Made by a program: the position numbers and the translations under genes
Assembly (NCBI RefSeq): GCF_003672135.1
Contig: NC_039506.1
Span: 8,680,001 to 8,744,000 of the forward strand
Source: Ooceraea biroi
Taxonomy: Eukaryota; Arthropoda; Insecta; Hymenoptera; Formicidae
DNA: 64,000 bases
Direction of reading: 5' to 3'
The notes under the pieces: generated by a model
What the model was told of the DNA's origin: nothing
What the model saw: only the letters and a program-made list of their open reading frames with translations
Database searches by the model: none
Shown: positions 1 to 11,607 of the stretch, in pieces
How positions within the stretch are numbered: position 1 is the first letter of the stretch
How the letters are laid out: each line of letters begins with the position of its first letter

Positions 1-3000
1 AAAAAATGATGACTTGACACGGAAAAAGAAACTCGGTGCCAGAAATAGATATCTCAGAAAACGTCGATCGTAAAATAACGTGCGTGCTTCGAAAATAGCT
101 GCAGTAAAGAGAAATATCTTGTACATCCACGCCGCATCATAAACGTTTTTACAAATAGCGTCCGTACCTCCTTTAACTGTATTACTGATAGTTTGAAACG
201 TGCGGTTTCTTCTAGCGAAAAGATAACTTTCAGCATGAAGATATTGCGGAAGATATTGCCGAATTAATCAGTTCCGACGAGAAGAGTCTTGTAGATACTG
301 AAAGTTGTATCTTATGCTAATCAACCTTGTTGCTGATATAGAGATGAATCCAGCGTGTCTATATTCGGGTCTCTCGAAGTGGCAGTTAGTCTTTTTTTAG
401 GTCAAATCTTCGCGTTGCGATCGCCGGTCCAACATGCTGATCGGACCGTGGGTCACAACGAATCACGCATGTACCTATACGTTCGCACGAGCGCCCATCG
501 ACTCTCGGCATCGCTGATGTCATTCGCTATTCCGGTGATCAGCGATGCTTCGGATTTACGTACACGATCTACGCGGCGTCCGCTATTCCGGTCGACGCTT
601 GACCCTGGATCGTTTCGCGAGGGTGATTACATTTCGCACGTAGAGACGTATGTACCCCGAAAATCTGCCTCGCGTCGTCGCGTGGCACGCGCAGATAAAC
701 AATCATAAAATAACGACGCGCCTAACGATCCCGTTCGTTGCTTTAATAGCGCTTTCCTCTCGCCGCCACCGATAACGCTCGATAAATTCGACGTTTCGCC
801 GATCTGCAGCGCGCAGCTCGTAATTCCGCCAGTATTAGCCTCCGCGTACGATCGTTACGATTAGATCGAGATGTACGATTCGCTTTACAGCTTCGAGCGG
901 AAGATTTATTGGAAACGGTACGTACATCCCAGTCTCTTTCAGATTCACCCACACGCGGCCACCTCGACATCGATCGCCGATTGTTGCGAGTTTTATAGTT
1001 CATAGTTCTCTTTCCTGTTTGATTATAAAATAAATTCCCGATACGTCGTTCCTTTATCAGCCGCACTAAGCGGAATCGATCACGACCAGATAAAAGCCTC
1101 CCGGTCGCTGGGTGATTATCCTCCCTTGTGAACTGTCGTGACTCGTGCGCGTGCGGTGGCTTCCTCCTGAATACCTGCCATATCTTCCGCTTTGTATAAA
1201 TACCGCGCCCCGGAATGTCCAGAGCAAACTGGGCGCGCACATGTCACCTATTTATAACTTCGTCTCTGTCGTTGTATCTAGAATACACGCAACGCTGTCT
1301 TATTATTCGCGCGTCCAACGAGAGGAGGATCCGCTGCGCCAGGCCGCTATCTGCGGTTTGCCGCGTCTGCACCGGGTCTTCCTGCAGGTGCGGGAGCAGC
1401 CGCGGTTACCCTCTTGGCAAATGTCAGCGACCTCGCAGCGATCCCTGCGTCAACGGACCATCGGCGTTTTCCTGTTGGGTCGCGTGTGGCCGGCTCCGGC
1501 TTGAGGAAGTGCTGGAAGCGCACTCTCAGCCGTCCCGGTCGTTCACGTCGGCTCGTTCATCGGCGAGATCGTTTTTACGGGTCATTCGGCTGTTGGACTC
1601 ACGGCAGGAACCGTGGGCACGGAAACTTTACGAGCACACGGAGCCTTTATTGCGAATTCCGGAATTGCGCGCGGCCGTGTCGGCCGCGCGTGCTGGCCCG
1701 CTGAAAGCTCCGAAAGCACGTGTGGAACATAACGTGATGCATCTTTCGTTGCGCTGTTGCTGCGTCTGGTGCTACTGCTTTCCCGGACCACCCGCCGTAA
1801 TAATAAAGTCGCTTCTGATTTGCCTCACATGTGGCTGACAGCCGCCGTTTGCAGGCGCGTCCGCCCTGCGCTGGAAATTCCACTTTGCGCTTGATCTTGA
1901 TCGAAGCGTAATAATCAAACGCGATGCGTAATAATCAATCTTGCGACACTGAAATCTTTTATAATCAAGACGAAGATAGAACGTAAAATAAATTCTGTGC
2001 TATAATAAAAAGTAATTTTAAATTTCTGGAGTGAAAGTCAGAGTTCAATTGATAATGTTTGCTTCTGAACATTTGTATTTGTGACTGTATTTCATTTTTA
2101 GAATAAATAATATATATTTCTTAAGCTTCTGACTTATATTATTAGATAAATAACACGTGCAGGAAAGACGAGAATTCCTAAAACTTGCTATTTCTGGGTT
2201 TTACAAAAACATGCCGTTCCGTAATATAACTTCGACGCCAGTTCGTGACTATGAATAGAGAGTCTCTAATCCGATTAGAGCGAGAAATCCTGGAATGTGC
2301 ACATTGCCTGAAGACGGCATCTGGGCCATCTGTCAGTGTCCACGATAGCAAAGGGATATCTCATGTTATTGCACGCGATTAATTGATCGAAGAGAGTCAA
2401 TTCGGAAAAGGAAATGGCGGACGAAAGACACTCGATGTGGAAAAGTCGCGCGATGAGTCGAGAATTATGCGTGTTTATCCAGGTGCAGATGAGCACGCGA
2501 GGCTGCGTCGTTTTCTAGATCGTTGACGTTACTCGATGCTACCTGAGAGTGTCAGAGAAAACATCTGGAAGAAACGTGATAAATTTGACAGAGCGACGTG
2601 TTCTGTCCTGCCGGACTGCGCTTTGACACATGTCCTAACGGTACACCACTTAACTAATAATACCGGACAATTTAACACAAATTGGACTCTTTCTCGGAAA
2701 CTTTGACATTGCGAGATTTTGCTTTAAGACCAACTCGTGGAAAATTTTCGTCGTTTTTTATTTGACTTAGAAATTTTATAATAATTCTATTTCAGAAGTT
2801 ACGTCAATGTTTATCCATACAATAATAGTCTCATTTAAAGTTACTCATCTAAAATGCAACGCACCGCAAAATTTGAACAGCAAAATCAGATTTGTAGTAT
2901 GTAGCGAACAAAGAAAATATAAAAATAACAATTTACGTATACGATTTTATCTTTTCTTTTTTCAAATAACTCAATATGAAAATTTGATGAATAAAAATAA

Positions 3001-6000
3001 TTTTATACATATATAAAATAATTTTTTATATTATAAAATTATCTTTTTTTTTTCATTTCGACGATGCATACGAAATGAAATATGATTCTTACTGCAAAAT
3101 AGTTTTCGAACGATTTGTGTTAATCAGTTGGTCGCAAAGCAGATCATCGTCAAGGAGATACCGTTCCTTGAGATGGTACCGTGACTTCGTGTCCGGTGTC
3201 GTCCGGTCTCGAGTCGCTGGCTATTGTCTTTGTGGCTGTTTCGTTTGCTGTTCGCTGTCACATCGTCGTTGCACTTGTGCTTCCTTGGTAAGGCCATTAC
3301 CTCGATGGAGAGTCGTAAGTCACAAGCAGGACGATGTGCTCCGCGAAGTCGAGCGTAATATTCTTCGTCCGAATGAACGAAATAATGGCGACGTTCGAGA
3401 GTAATTAGACATTTACTGTTACAATTTATACGTTACTTTAAAGCGCGTATATACACAGTATGTATGTATACACAACTTCTATTTAGTTTCGTTCATCGTA
3501 GCCATTCATAGAGGAAACCTTGTTTTGATTCTAAGCTGATTCTAAGAATTCATACTAAGTTTCGCTGAGATCCTATTTCGAGAAATGAAAGAGTAAATAC
3601 CGCCCAAATTAGGAAAGTCCATAATTTCGATTGAGATATTTAATATCCTAATCACGTGAGTTTTCTGATCACAATAATAAGATGAATGACAATTGTTCAA
3701 GAGATTGAGATTTCCTTTGTATGCAATTATTTCGTCCTTAGTACATTTCCGATGTCAAACTGTACTGGATTTCCCATACACGATTCACAAATTCAGTATT
3801 TAATTTTGGAGATTACATTTGAACGTTAATTGTTCCTTGTTCACGCATGTAAGACTGGTATTGCTACTATCACTGCTACACGCGCTTAGAATTAGCCTTG
3901 ATTGCATATAATTGACCTAGTTTCCGAACTAGTTCCAAGTCCCATCAAGTATGAAGGAAGACGTTACAAAACAACGTTACATGGAAGGTCCTAATGCCTG
4001 TGCCTTTTTATACGCCCGACGTGGAATAAAAACGTCGGCGTAACCATGTCATTTATTTCCATTTAATAGTAGTTAAGTCGTGTGTTGTATAATAAAGATA
4101 CATAATATAGACCGACGCAGGTACATCGATAACACGATATAACGCGGATCTAAAATCCACCCTAATTTCATAACATTACTGTTTGATAATATACTTGCGG
4201 CAGACAGCAAAGTGACGCAACGGGTTCTCCACAAAAATTGGAGTTTCACCGCTTTTACGCTCCGGACTGCTCAATCGAAACGATTTATCGCATCCCCGAT
4301 GCAATTATTCCGACAAACGTGGGGCGAGATTTTACCGTTTCGCTCACTCACTCACTGCTTTCTTATATTCGAGAAATGACGGTCTTGCGCAACGCCGAGC
4401 GCGCATTTTTGCAACCGCACCTAGGAAAATATCTGCCGGCCAGTCGGAGATAAAAGTGATCGAGAAAAACGTATTGCACGCAATGTCTCATCCATGCTTA
4501 TTCCTGATGCTCGTGATTTCTTTTTTTCCACGTGGAGACATTTCCAGTCCCAGTGAAACCGTTTGCGAATCAGGTGAAAGACGCGTTTCATTGGGGGCGA
4601 AATACAAGTCACACGGTGACTCCGCTCGAGCTGACGTACGACACACGATACGCTCTTTTCTAGACGAGTGCCGAGGTTTACTCGGTATCATCCGAGGATA
4701 CAAGAGAGTAGAAGATGTCAGTGGCCGACAAGAACGACCAGTGTAAGCGATACTCTGCCGGGTGTCGACTACCCCGTCGTTGAGGTCGCGGTATCGCCGC
4801 ATACGGCCGTGCAGGTGCTGGCACGGTAAAGCGAGATTTATTCCGCCGCCGCAGAAAGTGACGAATTTTAAGCTCCACCTAAGCGGAACGATACTTGAAG
4901 CTGGTCTGGAGATAATAGAATTTTCAACGCAACGTCATCTATGTTATTTTTATTCCATTTAACGAGCGAAACGAACGTATTTTACTCATAAAATGCGTGC
5001 GCAAAAAAGATCACGTTTATCCGCACGTATAATTTCACGCCACACTCGCAAACTGCTCGACGCAATTTCGCAACACTCGGCGCGCGGTGGAGCGCGCAAA
5101 ATTTTGCGCAATTAAATGATAATGTCACAGAAGATACATTGCTCTTGCACGTCAGAGTGAATACGAGATCACTGTCAGAGTTCATTATTAATTTATCGGG
5201 TACCCATGGTACCGCACCTCGTCCATCGCCCGGCGCCGTGGAGAACATGATTGAGCACCATGGAACAAGCGCAACACGCCCGTGGTGGCACCCGCTAACC
5301 TTTTTTCTGACATTTCTGCCTTCGTAGGTTGGTTCATTCGAAAGGTTAAACCGTCGCGCTCTCGAATATCTAGCGCGGTCGCGTGACGTGAGAGAGAAAG
5401 AGCAGGGTAGCAGAAGCAGAGCTTCAGAGCAAAAAGAAGGAGAGAGAAAGACGGGGAGGAACGTCCGCAACGGTTCTAGCGCTCTTTTACCGGGGTAATC
5501 TCTTCTTCCTGTCGAAGGTCGGCGCGAGTCAAATGTTCGTTCGGCGAACCGTGTCGTGGAGTTCGGAACATCTTCGCCGGAGTGCGTATCGGATAGTTGG
5601 ACGACCGCTCGTGCATTGCGGGAGGCAGGTAGCCACCCAATCAGAGCGAGGAGGAAACAAAAGAAAGGTGAAAAGAGTTATCGCCCCGTGAGATCGTGCC
5701 TACATCCTGTATCCCAACTGGAGAACCCAAGTTGGCGGTCGTTCAGTCCGGCGTGCAATTATTATCAGTCGATTGTTGGATCGTGGCTTTCTCTATCTCT
5801 CTTTCACGTCGGCTCGCGCCCGGCCAGCGTCTTCCCGTGTTCTCGCGTGGATCCTCTCGGGATTCCTGTTTCCTTTTCAATGGTCCTCGTGTGCTCCGTG
5901 GCCCGAAAAATCATGGATCGATGAATAAAGAGGCGCCGGGTCAGAAAGCCGCGCTTCGTCATTACCATCGACCTCTCCTTGCGACTCCTGGACTTCCTGC

Positions 6001-7787
6001 GAGCGCGTGTGTTCCCGTTCCTCCGCTTCTCATACAATTACTCGCGCCGCGCGAGACCGTCCTTGCCCCGGCTTCTCGCCTTTCAAGAATGCGCTCGACG
6101 TCGCGCGCTCGCGTTGTAATTTAATAACGTATTCCCGATATCGCGCTCAACGAGCATGACTCCCCCTGCGCTCTCGCGAAAGCGTTCGCGGTTCGCGACC
6201 TCACTTCGCCATGCGAGAATTGTACACGGGTTCTCTCTTTCACGGAGAGACGCCGCTTAACGTTCCAATTCCGCGCGAACTGTTGGACGTCGGCGACGAA
6301 TCCTCCGCGTTCTGCGTGTCCCGACGTCGCGCGGGAGGTCCGGAGAGAATTGCTCGTAACGCGTCCCCAGCGTCATCTAAAAGCCGCGTTGCACATAATT
6401 TCCAGAAAAGTCACACGATCGTAAATCAATCCGGTAAACGGGCACCGTTAGATTTGCAGTGATAATCTCACGGTAATGTATGCGACTCGGTCGAGCGAGC
6501 GGTACGAGAAAATAATTAACTACTCCGACTGATCCGAGTTCGCTGAACTATCACCAGCAATCCTCCGGGATTTACGAGAATCTTGGAGTCTGCAACAGCG
6601 CGCTGACAAGAGCGGACAACCGAGCGCATTTCTCTTTCGTCCACCATCTCGTTAGACCTCCTGTTTTGATTTCCATATCGGTGACAGAGCATTTCGCAAG
6701 CTTTATGGGAATGTGGATGTGGTTATTAAGTTCTCTAATGACATAATTCACGTTGCGGCGGTGTTTATGAATGTTCCTACGGTTATAAACGTTGTACGGG
6801 ATTTATATGGTTCGGGTAACACGGGGTGCGAATGGTTTGGCGAACGGTGTCTGTAAAGCAGTCGACATTCAAGTATAATTTAAACGATGCAAAATACTTT
6901 TCGTGTCAAACGTGTACACGGACGATTATCATGTTTGCAAGGATATCTTTGATAGTATATTGCGAACGTAGCGTTTCGCCAATTATGCCTTTTTTTGTTT
7001 GCATTTGAAAGAAACAGCAATTACGGAAAATTATATGGGGCCTATCTATGTCAAGAGAGCGGGAGACGAGCCGGCAAGTCACAAATTACGTTGGCGGGTA
7101 CGAGCGATCTCGGATTGTGCGTGGTTGTCGTTGATTGATACGCGTAAGAGACGCTCCGAGCGTTTTCGCGATCGCGAGCGCGGCGCTTCGGATTTCCGGG
7201 CGATCTATCGATCTTCGCAGGCCGCGCGGAGTAAGGTGTACTTACAGTTATCTCTAATTCAATTGATCGAACGCGGGATAAGCGCGATGCGCGATGGGAC
7301 AGTGCAGACACATGCGTTGCAACCTGTAATGACGATGTGCTGTATTTGCTGGCGACGGAGGCGGCTATTTACCATTCAGTTACTTTGCAATTATGGGGGT
7401 CGCCCCGTGTATCCCGCGTCTTAAATTACGCAACGCGTTCGTTTCAGCAACAAACGCTTCAGCCGGCTCAAGATTCTTAATAATCGACAATCGCGAAGTT
7501 AGCAGCACGGAAGACGTCGTGAACCTGTGTCTCCGAGACGATTAACAAGTTCTGAATGGTAAAAGTGAACGCTGATCGTAGCACTTATGACGCAACCGTT
7601 ATCCTCGGAAAATCAGATAACGAAAGCATGGAGAATTATTAGATTAGATTTTATTGGGTAATAAAAGTATAGTTTGCCGTTATGCATGTTCGCTCGCGAC
7701 GCTAGCACCATAACGGTTGTCGGTAATTACTAGTTTGTTAAAGATACGATGCAATAATAACAAACGTAGATTACTATCAAGACTCAC
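1..7787. other. 3' intron of the Shroom-like gene, no supported exon
   Basis: The stretch begins at the GTGAGT donor at 7782-7787 (minus strand) and runs to the window edge. No ASD2-like leucine-rich coiled coil is readable on the minus strand. About 2050-3080 and 3420-4200 are AT-rich. 743-1883 and 4980-6130 are GC-rich with several overlapping frames and no family I recognise. 5390-5470 is purine-rich (GAGA, AAGAAGG) and looks like a 5' leader or regulatory tract. No tRNA or rRNA was seen. Confidence 0.6.
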
Positions 7788-9518
7788 CCTTGATGAGAAT
7801 GCGGTGGTGCAGGTCTCGGTGGAGGCGGCAAGGATTTCCTACCGGGTGTGTTCTGCCGTGGTGCTAAAGGTGGGGGCGGAGAACTGGGCGAGCCCGTGCT
7901 ATACCTCTCTGTAGGACATTGAGCCTGAGGTTTCTGCTTCGGCAGATCAACGTACTTCGGTGGTAGTGCATAGTAATTCCTCTGCGCCACGTCGTTGGTA
8001 CGTTGATGATGGTTAGGAACGTATTTCGGCGGTTCATGATACTTCTGTGGGTTCGATTCCGAAGGGAAGAGCTTCGAGCTGGCCTCGTATCCCGTTTTCA
8101 CCGGACTGCCGATGGAGAAGCTGTGATTTCCGCTCTTCAGGTACTTGGACGGGTTCTTCGCGGCCTCCGTCACCGGCAGATAATTCGGTCTCAACGACGG
8201 ATTCGCGGCAGTATTCTTGTCCGCGTTTTTAGGCACTTGTGGTTGCGGCCTTTGACCCGACGAGGATTCCAGTCTCTGACCGGAATCGTTTCGCAGCAAA
8301 CCGGATGCGTCGACGCGCGTCCCGTCGACTCGCATCGACTCCTGCCGGATGATCCTCGACTCTACTGGTACCTGCGGGGCGGGTCTCTGATTGCCAGAGT
8401 CGCTGTACCTTTGCGATATGAGATCAGGCAGTTGGGCGGGAGGTCTAGCTGGAAAAGGTCTCTCCTCAGATATTCTCCTGGTGGGCGCTAGCCTACCGTT
8501 CACCATGAGCTTCTGAGTGGCTGGATATCGCAAACTCGAGCGTCCCGTGGCTACCATCCTGTGCGTGGCAAACCCGGCCGATACCCCATTCTCCAGCACC
8601 ATCTCGGAGTCTGCGTGCTTCAACGCTGCGGAAGATCTCACGAATTGATGCGATTCCTGCTCCTGCGTTCCCGTCTTTGTCGAATTTGGCGAGGATTTGC
8701 CAGTAGATTTATCGTGATCTCTCTTGCCATTGTGCTTGGATCGTTTCATGGAATGCCGTTCCGACTTGTGTCGTTCGCATGACCTTTCACGACTGATCTT
8801 TGCCGTTTCCTCTGTCTGGTGATGGTGAACATTATTGGACTTACGCATCTCCGTGAAAGAATCGTCACTGAGCTCGGGTGGTGGGGGCGGTAATGGATCG
8901 TCGCAATCGTGGACCTCGTTCTCGGTGACTGTCGGCGGCGACGGAGGTGGCAAGTCCGGGCTAGGCACACGTTCGTTGTAAGCGTTCCTGAGGTGCGGCT
9001 TTTTAGGCGGTCTCTCGGGCACCCAGTCGTCGATCGATATGGCTGGTCCGACTATCACGGGACCCAATAAATCCGTGGAGAGGCTGCCGCAACTGTTGCT
9101 GTGCTGATGCTTAGGACTCGGTAGATCACCGCTTCCCTGATTCTGGCCTCTATTGACGTTCTCCCGCCATGTACCGCTGGCGTAATCCGATGCTGAACTG
9201 GCCCTTCGAGATGAGGATGCTCTCGGTCGAGGAGGAGGCTGTGGCGGTGGACTTTGAGGACTCTGTGGACTCTGAGGAGCTGGCGCGGGGCCTTGAGCCA
9301 GTTGGGGCTCTGATCGCCAAGACGCCTGATGGTGTCTCTCGTAGAACGACAACAGTGCTTTCTTCTGAATCGCTTTCAAGGTGGGATCGGACACTCGGTG
9401 GCGTTTTTCCGGGTCCAGATAGGTGTAACGCATTTGCTGTTGCTGTTGCTGCTTCTCCAGTTCATTGATACGCTCAGCTACCGAAAGCTGCGGCTGCGAC
9501 GATGAGTTCAACGTCATT
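7788..9518 (-). CDS. Shroom: Shroom-like gene, sixth visible exon with ASD1-like segment
   Basis: The acceptor CTTCTGTTTCAG precedes 9518 and the donor AAGG|GTGAGT follows 7788. It is 1731 bases, phase 2 at both ends (577 codons). The first 70 residues (about 9308-9518) hold the ASD1-like segment: LSVAERINELEK, six Gln, RYTYLDPEKRHRVSDP, TLKAIQKKALLSFYERH. The rest is disordered: proline-rich SH3- or EVH1-ligand-like tracts (PPPQPPPRPR, LPPPPPEL), a basic His/Lys/Arg region (about 8690-8790), a long polar middle, and a proline-rich end (SPPPPLAPRQ, KSLPPPPRPAPP). The frame hits a stop right after the donor, so coding must continue in an exon beyond the window start. Confidence 0.9.
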
Positions 9519-11573
9519 CTGAAACAGAAGCGTTTCTGTGATGTGATGCAATTCGCAATTGAATTTGTCACAAAAAAATGTAAAGTGTAATTAAAGAAAT
9601 ATCAAGTTACCTTGACGATTCTTGCGGCTGCGTTGTACTGACGGGGTACAGCTTCCGTTGATTGCGTTCGCGATCTAAATACAACACACTTTCCGAATGG
9701 TGCCGCTGAGGAGTCTGTACCCTCGCGCTGTGAGCAATCAGTTGTTTGCTGCATTGAATCCCGTTGCTCTGACTCACGTCGGACATGGATCCATGCATGG
9801 AGTTCCAGTTGTCGGAACTCTGTGGACTCGCCGAGCCAACTTGTTGGCGCGTAGGGCTCTGCGGCATAGATTGGACGTACTTGTCGCTCTCGAGTCTACT
9901 CGAGTTCTCCCACTGATGACCCGCTTGCGGCCTGTCATTTAGCGAATCGTCGTCGATATTAGACTCCTGCCATTTACTTTCTCGAATCACCGACGTTTGG
10001 CAAATCTCGTTGATCGATGTGGACATTACGCAGTGTCCGATCACCGCTGGCAGGCTCGGTCTCCCCTGTCCCTGCTTGTTTCGGTCGTTCATCGAGGTCT
10101 GCCACTTGTCGAGGCTGTGCCTGCCCTTCGTTGATGGGATTATTCCAGATGTGCTGACGTCGCTCATAGAACCTTGCCACTTTTCATGACAAACGTTGTT
10201 GGGTTTCTGAGTCAGGATCCCTCCGTTGACACTGCTAACATCCGACATCGATCCGTGATGCCATCGATCTGATGGCCCTTGGCGAGGAGGCATGCCGCTC
10301 GAAACGCTGACGTCCGACATCGAGCCGTGCCATTTCAGAGTCTCGCTGCTGGAGGCGCTGCCACTGGAAGTGGTGACCACGCTATCTCTTCCTTCGCGAG
10401 AGGTGTCTTCCCAGGATGCCGCGGGCCTTTGTGCCACCGCCTCGCTGTCTCTTCTCAATCTGATAAGACGAGCGATCTCTTATTAGCATTATGAGGATAC
10501 ACGTGTTGCTTGATATTAATGAGGCAATTGTACAAATGCGATCTCACCTGTCGAGAAATGGCGTGTTGGTCGTAGAATCCACACTGGACACGTAGCTATG
10601 GTAGCCTTCGGACTGCGCATAGCTGGCCTGTTGAGAATGCTGCACCCTCGTATATTCCTCGAGACCCGCTTGCGTTAACGTTGTTTCACGATAGAGATCC
10701 ACCTAACAAACAAGGAAACACGATTATAAATTTGCGGAAGACATCAGAAAAAGAAACCAACAGTGAAAGGTAATTAAACGTTCGCGAGACGTCGTGTGTT
10801 TTGCTCGTGGTATTCTCGGAACGTTTAGCCGGTTGTATGCTTACCTGAGACACCTGAGGGTCCTGATAGCTTCTTACGTAAGCCTCCAAGTCAGCGTGAC
10901 TCAAAGTCTGAGATTGCTGTTCCCGTTCCGGCGGCGATGGAACCACGTACTCCGCATCGCCCAAAGCTTTACCCTCGCGATCCACGCGCGGCCACAATCT
11001 CGATTCCTCCTCGATGTTACTCCTGTTCCGTGACTCGTAAGTCTCGGCCGGGATCTTCTCGCAACGCTCCATCACCGTCTTCAACTGCAACATTCAAGTT
11101 TTGCAGCGTAACAGAAAATCGCAATTTTATCTGGAAAGTAGCACTTGCCTCGCTTGCCGTGACTTTTATATTTTAAACGTTCATTTTCACGTTGTTGAAC
11201 GGAATTGAAAGTAGGACAATAGCGCCGATAAGGAGTAAAATATCTTACGCGAATTCTCGCGTTGATCAAGAAGTATTCGTGCGTTCAGACGGCAACGCAC
11301 CTACCTATTTTACGCCTATTATGCGCCTGTTATGCGCGATTAGTTTTCAGCGCCGTGGTATTCTATGACTCACGATTCTAATGTAATTTGCTCTCTGCGT
11401 TCCGCCGGCGAGAAGTCGAAAAAAAATCACGATCTTAAAATACATCGCCGTGAGGAGAGCTAATTGCGCGCATTCTAAAATAGAAACCGCGCCGCGGCCT
11501 AATGAAACTTCACGATCGGATCGGCGAGAGGAAGGAAACGCGGAGGCTAACTTTAGTTATCCTCTTCCCCCCC

Positions 11574-11607
<34 letters not shown>

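Noticed and set aside
8040..8060. GGTTCGATTCC, resembling a tRNA B box
   Set aside because: It lies inside a coding exon and no A box, acceptor stem or anticodon arm can be folded around it.
8003..8491. 162-codon plus-strand frame, and similar ones at 8561-8782, 9169-9468 and 9697-9942
   Set aside because: They lie opposite the well-supported spliced minus-strand exons and are antisense shadows.
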